From DTYU01 sp040756575 (GTDB taxonomy: Bacteria > Bacillota > Desulfotomaculia > Desulfotomaculales > Ammonificaceae): DNA of 64,000 bases. The DNA lies in contig JBFLYP010000012.1 in assembly GCA_040756575.1 (NCBI GenBank), positions 1 through 64,000 on the forward strand. Direction: 5' to 3'. The stretch's first letter is position 1; the number at the start of each line of letters is the position of its first letter. Of the stretch, positions 25,423 to 34,284 are shown piece by piece. Position numbers and translations under genes: made by a program. A model generated the notes under the pieces. The model had not been told where the DNA came from and made no database searches. It saw nothing but the letters and a program-made list of their open reading frames with translations.

Positions 25423-25935
25423 GTGCGCCACACCTTAGCCGTCCTCGTAGAGAACAACCCGGGGGTACTTGCACGGGTCGCCGGGCTTTTCGGGCGCCGC
25501 GGGTTCAACATCGAGAGCTTGGCGGTCGGCCAAACTGAAAACCCAACGGTCTCAAGGATGACGATAGTTGTCGAAGGGGACGACCGGGTGATCGAGCAGG
25601 TTATCAAGCAACTTCGCAAGCTGATCGAGGTGCTGAAGGTCCAGGACGTAACCAGGGAGGAGCACGTCGACCGGGAATTAGCGCTGATCAAGGTTAACGC
25701 GGAACCGGCCAAACGTGCCGAAATCATCCAGATCGTGGAGATTTTCCGTGCACATATAGTTGATATCGGCCGGAAGAATCTGATCGTGGAAGTCACCGGT
25801 GATGAGGGCAAGGTCAACGCGCTGGAGAATGCCCTCAAACCTTTTGGAATAAAGGAACTTGTGCGAACCGGAAAAGTGGCGATGCTCCGGGGAGCTAAGG
25901 ACATTACAACAAACGGCAGGGAGGCTGAGGAATGA
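25423..25935 (+). CDS. ilvN: Acetolactate synthase regulatory subunit
   Basis: About 170 residues with an N-terminal ACT domain (HTLAVLVENNPGVLARVAGLFGRRGFNIESLAVGQTE), the valine-binding part of the small subunit, and the C-terminal ALS_ss domain (ELALIKVNAEPAKRAEIIQI, DEGKVNALENALKPFGIKEL). It activates the large subunit and gives it valine feedback. GTG 25423 follows GAAGGGGG by seven bases. Its stop overlaps the ilvC start (ATGA). Confidence 0.94.
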   Translation: MRHTLAVLVENNPGVLARVAGLFGRRGFNIESLAVGQTENPTVSRMTIVVEGDDRVIEQVIKQLRKLIEVLKVQDVTREEHVDRELALIKVNAEPAKRAEIIQIVEIFRAHIVDIGRKNLIVEVTGDEGKVNALENALKPFGIKELVRTGKVAMLRGAKDITTNGREAEE

Positions 25936-26924
25936 TTCGGGTTTATTACGACCGGGATGCTAATCTCGATTTTCTCAAAGGGAAAACCGTGGCAGTTATC
26001 GGTTACGGCAGTCAGGGACAGGCGCAGGCCCAGAACCTTAAGGACAGCGGCATCAATGTCGTTGTCGGGCTAAGACCGTCCAGCTTATCGGTGGAACGAG
26101 CGCAGGCGGACGGCTTGGTTACCGCTTCCGTACCCGATGCCGCGCGTCAGGCGGACATTATCCAGATGCTGATACCGGATGAGCAGCAGGCTAAAGTTTT
26201 CCGGGAAGAAATCGAGCCTTACCTCGTAACCGGGAAGGCACTGATGTTTTCGCACGGCTTCAACATCCACTTCGGGCAAATTGTCCCGCCGCCAGACGTG
26301 GATGTCTTCATGGTTGCGCCGAAAAGCCCCGGCCCGATGTTGCGCCGGCTTTATGCCGAAGGGGCGGGCGTGCCGGGTCTAATCGCCGTTCACCAGGATT
26401 ACACCGGGCGGGCGAGGGATCTCGCCCTTGCGTATGCAAAGGCTGTAGGATTAACGCGGGCAGGCGTTTTCGAGACCACGTTCCGGGAGGAGACGGAAAC
26501 GGACCTTTTCGGGGAGCAGTGCGTGCTATGCGGCGGGGTGTCGGCACTGATTAAGGCTGGTTTCGAGACCTTAGTCAAGGCCGGGTATGCACCGGAGATC
26601 GCTTACTTCGAATGTCTGCATGAGTTGAAGCTCATTGTAGACCTGATTTACGAAGGCGGCCTTACGGAGATGCGCCGCCGGGTCAGTAATACAGCGGAGT
26701 ACGGCGACTATGTAACCGGCTCGAGGATAATCGACGAAGGGGTCCGGGAGGAAATGAGACAGGTGCTCGCCGAGATCCAGAGTGGTGAGTTTGCGCGAGA
26801 GTGGGTGCTGGAAAACCAGGCCAACCAACCGGTACTCAGGGCGATGCGCCGGCGGGAGAGGGAGCACCAGATAGAGGAAATCGGTAAGCAGTTGCGCGGG
26901 ATGATGTCTTGGCTGCGGAAATAG
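25932..26924 (+). CDS. ilvC: Ketol-acid reductoisomerase
   Basis: This is the second step of branched-chain synthesis: isomerisation and reduction of acetohydroxy acids. The NADPH motif is VAVIGYGSQGQAQAQNL and the metal/active-site region is FREETETDLFGEQCVLCGG. HGFNIHFGQI and VAPKSPGPMLRRLYAEGAGV are also typical. The 330 residues are the short class I form. ATG 25932 overlaps the ilvN stop by four bases. The leader of the next gene consists of heptad repeats. Confidence 0.95.
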   Translation: MIRVYYDRDANLDFLKGKTVAVIGYGSQGQAQAQNLKDSGINVVVGLRPSSLSVERAQADGLVTASVPDAARQADIIQMLIPDEQQAKVFREEIEPYLVTGKALMFSHGFNIHFGQIVPPPDVDVFMVAPKSPGPMLRRLYAEGAGVPGLIAVHQDYTGRARDLALAYAKAVGLTRAGVFETTFREETETDLFGEQCVLCGGVSALIKAGFETLVKAGYAPEIAYFECLHELKLIVDLIYEGGLTEMRRRVSNTAEYGDYVTGSRIIDEGVREEMRQVLAEIQSGEFAREWVLENQANQPVLRAMRRREREHQIEEIGKQLRGMMSWLRK

Positions 26925-27130
26925 CTTAACAGTTCGAAGTCTAACGGTTCAAAGTCGGGCAGCTTAGAGGTTTGAATGGTTAGAGGTTGACGGTTTGAGG
27001 GCAAATAGTTCAAAGTTCTGAGCCGAAGATTCAGGAGTTTAATTAAAAACTTAACTTCGAACTAACCTTAAAAGTCCGTCCTACTGGGACCAACTTCTAA
27101 CTTAGAACGTTAAACGTTGTACTGACTGTG
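26925..27130. repeat. GTT-type heptad repeat tract
   Basis: Degenerate 7-nt periodic units rich in GTT (GTTCGAA, GGTTCAAAG, AGAGGTT, TTGACGG) run from 26935 to about 27025. Complementary AAC units (TTAACTTCGAACTAACC, AACTTCTAACTTAGAACG) follow at about 27045-27115, around GTCC...GGGACC. This makes a very long imperfect hairpin in the ilvC to second-ilvB spacer. No gene seen. Confidence 0.6.
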
Positions 27131-27178
27131 TATCCTTTAGAATAAGCCTTAACGTCGGATTCTTATGGGGGTGATGCC

Positions 27179-28837
27179 GTGGTTACGGTAGGCGAGGCTG
27201 TTGTACGGTGCCTTGAAGCGGAAGGGGTAGAGTTGGTTTTCGGTTACCCCGGCGGGGCTATCCTGCCTGTTTACGACGCTCTCTACCAAGCAAAAATAAA
27301 GCACGTCCTCGTCCGTCACGAGCAGGGCGCAGTGCATGCCGCCAATGGTTATGCCCGCGCGACGGGGAAAGTGGGGGTTTGCATTGCAACTTCCGGTCCG
27401 GGGGCGACCAACCTGGTAACTGGCATCGCCACCGCTTACATGGATTCGGTCCCCGTGGTTCTTTTCACCGGGCAGGTGCCGACCAACCAGGTGGGAACCG
27501 ATGCCTTCCAGGAAGTTGATATTACGGGAGTAACACTTCCCATAACCAAGCATAACTTTCTGGTAAAGGACCCGGCTGTGGTTCCCTCGGTAATAAAAAA
27601 AGCCTTTCACCTTGCCCGTACCGGGCGGCCGGGGCCGGTCCTGATCGACCTTCCCCGGGACATAACCAGCGCAAAGATACGTTTTGAATACCCCGAAAAG
27701 GTCCAGCTCAAGGGTTATAAGCCTACCTACCGGGGGCATCCTACCCAGGTTGCCCAGGCAGCGCGGATGATTTCTGAATCGATCCGTCCGGTGATTCTGA
27801 GCGGCGGCGGGGTGATTAGTTCGGGTGCCTCACCGAAGGTAATAAAGCTTGCCGAGACGATTTCTGCACCGGTGGCTTCAACGCTGATGGGGCTCGGCGG
27901 GTTCCCGGGGGACCACCCCCTGTCTTTGGGGATGGCGGGCCTGCACGGCACGCGCTACGCGAATATGGCGATTACCAACGCGGACCTCCTCATCGCGTTG
28001 GGGGTCAGGTTTGCGGACCGGGTTACCGGCGTCGTGGAAAAGTTCGCGCCTAAGGCCAGGGTCATCCACGTGGATATCGACCCGGCGGAAATAGGCAAGA
28101 ACGTCCGGCCGCACCTTCCGATAGTGGGTGATGTAAGACAGGTGTTGGAGGCGCTGCTGCCGCTCCTGTCTCCCCGCAAGAACGAGGAGTGGCTTGCCGC
28201 CGTTGAAGGGTACAAGAGCGAGTACCCCCTTAAATACGACCGGGAAAGCGGCTTTAAACCGCAGTATGTGGTTGAACGGCTGAATGCCGTCACACAGGGC
28301 GAAAGCATAATAGTTACCGATGTCGGGCAGCACCAGATGTGGGTGGCGCAGTACTATCGCTTCAAGCACCCGCGTACGCTCATTACCTCAGGGGGGCTGG
28401 GATGTATGGGGTACGGTCTGCCGGCATCCATCGGCGCAAAGTTCGGCCGGCCGGACAAGCAGGTGGTCCTGGTTTGCGGCGACGGGGGTTTCCAGATGAC
28501 GATGACCGAACTCGGGACCATGATGGAACAGCGCCTGAGTATTAAGATATTTATAATTAACAACAAACGGCTCGGGATGGTCCGGCAACTCCAGGAGTTT
28601 TACTGCGATAAGCGGTATTCGGCGGTGGACTTTGAATTCTGTCCCGATTTTGCCGCCCTTGCCGGAGTTTACGGCATTCCCGGCTACAACGTCGATACGG
28701 CGGCCGCTTTGGACGCGATTTTAGAGAAAGCGCTTGCGGAGGAGGGGCCGGTACTGGTGAACTGCCTGGTCGAGCCCGGTGAAAACGTTCTGCCTATGGT
28801 CCTGGCCGGGCGCGGCCTCGAGGAAGCGGTCTGGTGA
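27179..28837 (+). CDS. ilvB: Second acetolactate synthase large subunit paralogue
   Basis: This 552-residue ThDP enzyme is clearly homologous to 23720-25378: FGYPGGAILPVYDALY, catalytic Glu in VLVRHEQGAVHAANGYARAT, and ThDP motif CGDGGFQMTMTELGTMMEQR. GTG 27179 follows GGGGGTGA. It has no small-subunit gene beside it. It may share ilvN, work alone as a catabolic-type acetolactate synthase, or favour 2-oxobutyrate; the sequence does not decide. Two anabolic-looking copies within one ilv-leu cluster suggest an old duplication followed by divergence. The preceding 250 bases are heptad repeats. Confidence 0.88.
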   Translation: MVTVGEAVVRCLEAEGVELVFGYPGGAILPVYDALYQAKIKHVLVRHEQGAVHAANGYARATGKVGVCIATSGPGATNLVTGIATAYMDSVPVVLFTGQVPTNQVGTDAFQEVDITGVTLPITKHNFLVKDPAVVPSVIKKAFHLARTGRPGPVLIDLPRDITSAKIRFEYPEKVQLKGYKPTYRGHPTQVAQAARMISESIRPVILSGGGVISSGASPKVIKLAETISAPVASTLMGLGGFPGDHPLSLGMAGLHGTRYANMAITNADLLIALGVRFADRVTGVVEKFAPKARVIHVDIDPAEIGKNVRPHLPIVGDVRQVLEALLPLLSPRKNEEWLAAVEGYKSEYPLKYDRESGFKPQYVVERLNAVTQGESIIVTDVGQHQMWVAQYYRFKHPRTLITSGGLGCMGYGLPASIGAKFGRPDKQVVLVCGDGGFQMTMTELGTMMEQRLSIKIFIINNKRLGMVRQLQEFYCDKRYSAVDFEFCPDFAALAGVYGIPGYNVDTAAALDAILEKALAEEGPVLVNCLVEPGENVLPMVLAGRGLEEAVW

Positions 28838-28971
28838 GAAACTCTCTGGAGGAGTGCCACATACGGCAAGGCGCACAACGAAATCTGAAAAACATTTTCA
28901 TAACGTTTTGTGCCTGAGTGCAGCGAAAGGCGTGTTTATAAGAATGAAAAATTTAATAGCTTGTCATCGGT

Positions 28972-29045
28972 CTTTTATAAACGTCGAATGTGGAACGTTG
29001 AACGGACCCTAAAGGCCGTCAGTATAAGGTTGAACGTTTATTTTT
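28972..29045 (+). repeat. R4 dispersed repeat, copy 1
   Basis: Starts TTTTATAAACGTCGAATGTG and contains AACGGACCCTAAAGG, CGTCAGTATAAGGTTGAACG and TTTATTTT. It matches 59196-59270 almost throughout. Its ends, ATAAACGTCGAA and the complement ATAAACGTTCAA, are short inverted repeats. It stops about ten bases before the leuA start. Confidence 0.75.
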
Positions 29046-29057
29046 TGGAGGAGAGAG

Positions 29058-30575
29058 ATGGAACGGATTTACATATTCGACACCACGCTCCGGGACGGAG
29101 AACAGTCACCTGGGGTAAGTCTGAACGTCAAGGAAAAGGTGCAGATAGCCAAGCAACTGGTACGGCTCGGCGTAGATGTGATCGAGGCCGGGTTTCCGGT
29201 CGCTTCCCCGGGGGATTTCGCCGCGGTGGCCGAGATAGGGAGAATCGTTAAGGGTGTTCGGGTTTGTGCTTTAGCACGTGCGAACTTCAAAGATATCGAC
29301 CGGGCATGGGAGGCCCTGCGGGAAGCGGAACAGCCACGGATCCACACCTTTATTTCCACTTCCGACATCCACCTGAAGTACCAGTTGAGGATGAGCCGCG
29401 AGCAGGTGTTGGAAGCGGCACGGGAAGCGGTCAAGCGTGCGAGGGGTTACACCGCGGATGTAGAGTTCTCAGCGATGGACGCCTCGCGCTCCGATATCGA
29501 CTACCTCTGCCGTGTCTTGGCGGCTGCGATTGAAGCGGGGGCCACTGTCGTGAACATTCCCGACACCGTCGGCTACGCTGTACCGGAAGAGTTCGGTGAA
29601 TTCATCAGGACCATCCGGGAGATGACGCCGGGGATCGAAAAAGTGACCGTAAGCGTTCACTGCCACAACGATCTGGGTCTTGCCGTTGCCAACACGCTTG
29701 CCGCTATGAAGAACGGCGCAAGGCAGGCGGAGGTCACGATAAACGGTATCGGAGAGCGTGCGGGTAACGCGGCGCTCGAAGAACTGGTGGCAGCACTCTA
29801 TGCCCGCCGTGCGCTATACCGGATGGTTACCGGCATTAAAACGGAGGAGATTTTCCGCACCTCCAAGCTTGTGGCCACGCTTACAGGAATGCCGGTGCAA
29901 CCGAACAAAGCGGTTGTCGGGAAGAACGCCTTCACCCACGAGTCCGGTATTCATCAGGACGGGATGTTAAAGGAACGCACTACCTACGAAATCATTGATC
30001 CCGCGGTTATCGGCGTCCCTAAGTCGAGCCTGGTGCTTGGAAAGCATTCCGGGAGGCACGCCTTTAAACAGCGGCTTCAGGAATTAGGGTATGTTCTGTC
30101 GGAGGAGGAACTGAAAACAACTTTTGCGAGGTTCAAAGAGCTTTGTGACCGGAAAAAGGCGGTTACCGACGACGACATCCTGGCGCTCGTGGAGGAAGAG
30201 ATCGGTCGGGTTCCGCCGACCTATGAACTCAAGTACCTGCACATTTCAAGCGGCACAACGGTAGTGCCTACGGCGACGGTGGGGGTGCAGGTGGGCGACA
30301 ACCTGATCGAGGAGGCGGCCTGCGGGAACGGTCCTGTGGACGCCATCTATAAGGCCATCGATAAAATTACCGGTATCAAGTGCACCCTTGAGTCATACGG
30401 GATTGATGCGGTCACGGGCGGAAAGGACGCCGTGGGCAGTGTGATGGTGCGGGTTTCCAGCGAAAAGGGCAAGACCTATGTCGGACGCGGGCTCAGCACC
30501 GATGTGCTGGAGGCCAGCGCGCGGGCTTACATTGACGTGCTGAATAAAATGGCGGTAGATATCAACGGGTCTTAG
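29058..30575 (+). CDS. leuA: 2-Isopropylmalate synthase
   Basis: The first leucine-specific step: acetyl-CoA plus 2-oxoisovalerate. The 505-residue HMGL-like protein has the catalytic start IFDTTLRDGEQSPGVSLN, the metal His pair in VHCHNDLGLAVANTLAA, and GKNAFTHESGIHQDGMLK. The C-terminal LeuA dimer/regulatory domain (about 390-505) would bind leucine for feedback inhibition. GGAGGAG precedes ATG 29058; the leader contains an R4 repeat. Confidence 0.94.
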   Translation: MERIYIFDTTLRDGEQSPGVSLNVKEKVQIAKQLVRLGVDVIEAGFPVASPGDFAAVAEIGRIVKGVRVCALARANFKDIDRAWEALREAEQPRIHTFISTSDIHLKYQLRMSREQVLEAAREAVKRARGYTADVEFSAMDASRSDIDYLCRVLAAAIEAGATVVNIPDTVGYAVPEEFGEFIRTIREMTPGIEKVTVSVHCHNDLGLAVANTLAAMKNGARQAEVTINGIGERAGNAALEELVAALYARRALYRMVTGIKTEEIFRTSKLVATLTGMPVQPNKAVVGKNAFTHESGIHQDGMLKERTTYEIIDPAVIGVPKSSLVLGKHSGRHAFKQRLQELGYVLSEEELKTTFARFKELCDRKKAVTDDDILALVEEEIGRVPPTYELKYLHISSGTTVVPTATVGVQVGDNLIEEAACGNGPVDAIYKAIDKITGIKCTLESYGIDAVTGGKDAVGSVMVRVSSEKGKTYVGRGLSTDVLEASARAYIDVLNKMAVDINGS

Positions 30576-30637
30576 GTAACTTGGAACTTCGAACTTCGAA
30601 CTTAAAACTCAGAACTGTTTGAAAGGTGGACGAAGGT

Positions 30638-31906
30638 TTGGGGCGTATTCCGCAAACGATTACCCAGAAGATATTATCAGCGCATGCGGGCAAGGAATTT
30701 GTTGAACCGGGAGAACTTATCAGCGCGAGGGTCGACGTGCTTCTTGCAAACGACATTACGGCTCCGTTGGCCATCAGGGAGTTCGAGCGCATAGGCGTTC
30801 AGATTTTCGATCCCGCTGCGGTAGTAATTGTCCCAGACCACTTTACGCCGAATAAGGACATAAAATCGGCGGAGCAGGCGAAGGCTGTACGGGATTTTGC
30901 CCGGCGGCACGACCTGCCCAACTACTTCGAGGTCGGGCGAATGGGTATCGAGCACTGCCTGCTGCCGGAGCAGGGCCTGGTAGTGCCGGGCGACGTTATC
31001 ATCGGCGCGGATTCCCACACCTGCACCTACGGGGCGCTCGGTGCTTTTGCTACGGGGGTCGGTTCGACCGACTTAGCGGCCGCAATGGCCCTCGGCGAGA
31101 CCTGGTTTAAGGTTCCCGAGTCATTGAAGTTCGTCTTCGACGGCCAACCCGGTCCCTGGGTCGGGGGCAAGGATCTCATACTCTACGCCATCGGGCAGAT
31201 CGGCGTGGAGGGTGCGCTTTACTGTGCGATGGAATTCACCGGGCCGGTGATCGAGAACCTGTCTATGGACGGCCGGTTCACAATTTGCAACATGGCGGTA
31301 GAGGCCGGCGCCAAGAACGGGATTATCGCTCCCGACGAGAAAACCGTCACATACGTGCAGGGCCGCGGGCGGCGCCCGCACAGATTATTTAGAAGCGATC
31401 CGGACGCGGTGTACAAAAAGGTTTACCAGTATGATGTGACCGGGCTCGAGCCATGTGTAGCCTTCCCGCATTCGCCGGATAAAGTACGGCCTGTAAGCAA
31501 GGCCGGGGACGTCAAAATCGACCAGGTGGTGATAGGCTCGTGCACCAACGGGCGGCTCGAAGACCTGCGCCTGGCGGCCAAAGTGCTCAGCGGGAAACAG
31601 GTTCACAAGGATGTGCGGTTGATAATAATCCCGGGCACCCAGGAGATCTACCGGCAGGCAGTGAAAGAAGGTCTTATCGAGACCTTTGTAAGGGCCGGGG
31701 CTGCGGTGTCCACGCCCACCTGCGGGCCGTGTCTGGGCGGGCATATGGGTGTCCTGGCGAAGGGCGAGCGTGCCGTGGCTACTACCAACCGGAACTTCGT
31801 CGGACGGATGGGGCACCCGGAGAGCGAGGTTTACCTGACCAATCCGGCGGTAGCCGCGGCAAGTGCTGTTGCGGGTTGGATCGTGAGCCCGGAAGAGGTG
31901 AGATAG
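30638..31906 (+). CDS. leuC: 3-Isopropylmalate dehydratase large subunit
   Basis: This aconitase-family subunit isomerises 2- to 3-isopropylmalate. Cluster cysteines are in IGSCTNGRLEDLR and STPTCGPCLGGHMG. DSHTCTYGALGAFATGVGSTD is the substrate/cluster region. TTG 30638 (MGRIPQTITQKILSAHAG) fits the AAAGGTGG site better than GTG 30626. About 422 residues is the shorter HacA/LeuC2-type length. It abuts leuD with no gap. Confidence 0.93.
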   Translation: MGRIPQTITQKILSAHAGKEFVEPGELISARVDVLLANDITAPLAIREFERIGVQIFDPAAVVIVPDHFTPNKDIKSAEQAKAVRDFARRHDLPNYFEVGRMGIEHCLLPEQGLVVPGDVIIGADSHTCTYGALGAFATGVGSTDLAAAMALGETWFKVPESLKFVFDGQPGPWVGGKDLILYAIGQIGVEGALYCAMEFTGPVIENLSMDGRFTICNMAVEAGAKNGIIAPDEKTVTYVQGRGRRPHRLFRSDPDAVYKKVYQYDVTGLEPCVAFPHSPDKVRPVSKAGDVKIDQVVIGSCTNGRLEDLRLAAKVLSGKQVHKDVRLIIIPGTQEIYRQAVKEGLIETFVRAGAAVSTPTCGPCLGGHMGVLAKGERAVATTNRNFVGRMGHPESEVYLTNPAVAAASAVAGWIVSPEEVR

Positions 31907-32401
31907 GTGCTTGAGGGAACCGTCTTTAAATTTGGCGACAACATCGATACCGACTTGATTATTCCTGCACGTTACCTGAACACCTGTGACCCGGCAGAGT
32001 TAGCGCGGCACTGCATGGAGGACGCTGATCCCACCTTTGCCGGCCGGGTCAAGCCCGGTGACATCATCGTGGCAGGGGCGAACTTCGGCTGCGGCTCCTC
32101 CCGGGAGCACGCTCCTGTAGCGATAAAGGCGGCCGGTGTGGCCTGCGTGGTGGCTAAGAGCTTCGCCCGGATTTTTTACCGGAATGCCTTTAACGTAGGA
32201 CTTCCGATTCTTGAATGCGCGGAAATATGGGGTGTGGCGGCCGGAAGCCGGTTGCAGGTTGATTTGGCAAACGGAAGGATTAAAGTGGTCGACGGCGGGC
32301 AGGAATACCAGGCGCGGCCGGTACCGCCGTTTATGCAAGAGATAATTGCAGCCGGGGGGTTAATACCGTACGTCAAGGCCCGCTTGGCGGGAGGGCGGTG
32401 A
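31907..32401 (+). CDS. leuD: 3-Isopropylmalate dehydratase small subunit
   Basis: The swivel-domain subunit that completes the active site with leuC. The 164-residue protein starts at GTG 31907 immediately after the leuC stop: LEGTVFKFGDNIDTDLIIPA, then GANFGCGSSREHAPVAIKAAG, the signature, and VVAKSFARIFYRNAFNVGLP. It has the short archaeal/clostridial type length, which matches the short leuC. Confidence 0.93.
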   Translation: MLEGTVFKFGDNIDTDLIIPARYLNTCDPAELARHCMEDADPTFAGRVKPGDIIVAGANFGCGSSREHAPVAIKAAGVACVVAKSFARIFYRNAFNVGLPILECAEIWGVAAGSRLQVDLANGRIKVVDGGQEYQARPVPPFMQEIIAAGGLIPYVKARLAGGR

Positions 32402-32402
32402 C

Positions 32403-32490
32403 CCGGCACTCAACCCTGCGGTTGAAAAGGGTAATAAAGCACCCTGTGCACGATTCTGAAAATCATTAACCCTCTTACTTTCAGTGCCGG
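32403..32490 (+). other. Structured spacer between leuD and cimA
   Basis: CCGGCACT (32403-32410) pairs with AGTGCCGG (32483-32490). Inside are CAACC-CTGC-GGTTG and GATT-CTGAA-AATC hairpins, so the region could fold as a multi-branch structure. No T-box motif or U-rich terminator is seen. It could be a cis-acting RNA or a repeat relic. Confidence 0.4.
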
Positions 32491-32583
32491 ATGGTTTTAC
32501 CACACCCTCGGAGGGCGATCCGGAGGGCAAGAAAAACTTGGTTTTGCTTTGGGAAGAGTACTGTGACACCGGAGGTAGCACCA

Positions 32584-34194
32584 GTGGAGATGCGTACGGT
32601 AATCGTATACGACACGACGCTCCGCGACGGGGCCCAAACAGAAGGCATCTCGTTCTCGGTCGAAGACAAGTTGAAGATAGCACATAAACTTGATCGCATT
32701 GGTTTTCATTATATCGAGGGTGGCTGGCCCGGTTCCAATCCGAAGGACATGGAATTCTTCGCCCGCGTGCGGAATATTGAGTTAGAGAGCGCCGTAATTA
32801 CCGCTTTCGGCTCTACGCGGAAAAAGAACATTCGGCCGGCCGACGATGAAAACCTTGCGGCGGTTTTACAGTCGGGTGTCAAAGTTGCCACCTTGTTCGG
32901 GAAGAGCTGGGACTTTCATGTTACCAGAGCACTCAATACCACGCTTACCGAGAACCTGGCGATGATCCGGGAATCCGTGGCCTACCTTCGCGAGCACGGG
33001 CTGGAGGTTTTTTATGACGCCGAGCATTTCTTCGATGGGTATAAGGCAAACCCGGATTATGCGATTGCCACCCTCGAGGCGGCCGTGGCCGGCGGCGCGG
33101 CAACGCTTGTTCTCTGCGACACCAACGGCGGTACCCTTCCCTGGGAACTAAAATCGGTTGTCGAAAAGGTGTGCAGCCGCTTCAGCGTGCCGGTGGGCAT
33201 ACACGCCCACAACGACGCGGGCATGGCGGTGGCCAACACCGTGATGGCCGTTGAAGCAGGCGCCAACCACGTCCAGGGTACAGTCAACGGCTACGGTGAG
33301 CGTTGCGGTAACGCCGACCTCTGCGTGGTTCTCCCCAACCTTACGTTCAAGTCCGGCATTGGGACCATCCTGGTCGAAAAAATGCGGCACCTGGTGGAAC
33401 TCTCCCGGTACGTAAGCGAGATAGCCAACGTACATCCCAACCCGCAGCAGCCGTACGTGGGAACGAGCGCTTTCGCCAGTAAGGCCGGAGTACATGTCAG
33501 CGCGGTGATGAAGGACCCGCAGACTTACGAGCATATAAACCCTGAACTGGTCGGTAACCACAGAAGGGTCCTCGTCTCGGAACTCTCCGGCCTTTCAAAC
33601 ATGCTTTACAAGCTCCGCGAGCTGAACCTCGACCTGCCAACGCAGGGCGAGGCGGCGCGCCAGGTACTTGCGCAGTTAAAAGAGCTCGAGCACAAGGGGT
33701 TCCAATTCGAGAGCGCCGAAGGTTCCTTTGAGCTCCTGCTGTTGCGGGCTGCCAACGGGTTTCAAAAGCCCTTCCTCTTAGAGAGCCTGCGTATACTTAC
33801 GGAGCTGAAGGAAGGCGGGACGGTTCATTCCGAGGCCACTATCAAGCTGAGGGTAGCGGATAAGATAGTTCACACCGCCGCAGAAGGGAACGGTCCGGTA
33901 AACGCTCTCGACAACGCCCTCCGCAAAGCGCTCGAACGGTTTTACCCGGACATCAAAAAAATGCGCCTTACCGACTACAAGGTGCGCGTGCTGGACGAGA
34001 CGGCAGGGACGGGTGCACTGGTGAGGGTGCTTATCGAGACCGCTGACGGAGAGCGGACGTGGACCACGGTGGGCGTTTCCGCCAACATCATCGAGGCGAG
34101 CTGGCAGGCGCTCGCGGACAGCTTCGCCTACGGCCTCCTCAAAGGCAGAGGCACAGGTGAAAAGGCACGATCTGAGGATTCCTCCCCAAACTAA
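32584..34194 (+). CDS. cimA: (R)-Citramalate synthase
   Basis: This HMGL-like enzyme condenses pyruvate with acetyl-CoA, the first step of the threonine-independent route to 2-oxobutyrate and isoleucine. It begins VEMRTVIVYDTTLRDGAQTEG and has HAHNDAGMAVANTVMAVEAG, NGYGERCGNADLCVV and a C-terminal LeuA-type dimer/regulatory domain. About 536 residues fits the long CimA group (near 520-540) rather than LeuA. GTG 32584 lies eight bases after GGAGG (32571-32575); further upstream starts add an unlikely basic extension. It ends the ilv-leu cluster. LeuC-LeuD may also process citramalate. Confidence 0.9.
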   Translation: MEMRTVIVYDTTLRDGAQTEGISFSVEDKLKIAHKLDRIGFHYIEGGWPGSNPKDMEFFARVRNIELESAVITAFGSTRKKNIRPADDENLAAVLQSGVKVATLFGKSWDFHVTRALNTTLTENLAMIRESVAYLREHGLEVFYDAEHFFDGYKANPDYAIATLEAAVAGGAATLVLCDTNGGTLPWELKSVVEKVCSRFSVPVGIHAHNDAGMAVANTVMAVEAGANHVQGTVNGYGERCGNADLCVVLPNLTFKSGIGTILVEKMRHLVELSRYVSEIANVHPNPQQPYVGTSAFASKAGVHVSAVMKDPQTYEHINPELVGNHRRVLVSELSGLSNMLYKLRELNLDLPTQGEAARQVLAQLKELEHKGFQFESAEGSFELLLLRAANGFQKPFLLESLRILTELKEGGTVHSEATIKLRVADKIVHTAAEGNGPVNALDNALRKALERFYPDIKKMRLTDYKVRVLDETAGTGALVRVLIETADGERTWTTVGVSANIIEASWQALADSFAYGLLKGRGTGEKARSEDSSPN

Positions 34195-34229
34195 CCAATT
34201 ATTAGCGTTTTACATACCATAGAATAGCG

Positions 34230-34258
34230 TTGACATCGCCGTTGCGTCGTAATAAAGT
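34230..34258 (+). promoter_or_regulatory. glmM promoter
   Basis: TTGACA (34230-34235), 17 bases, TAAAGT (34253-34258), 26 bases before the glmM start. Confidence 0.7.
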
Positions 34259-34284
34259 TTTTCCCGAAGGGGGCTTTTTGTGGG

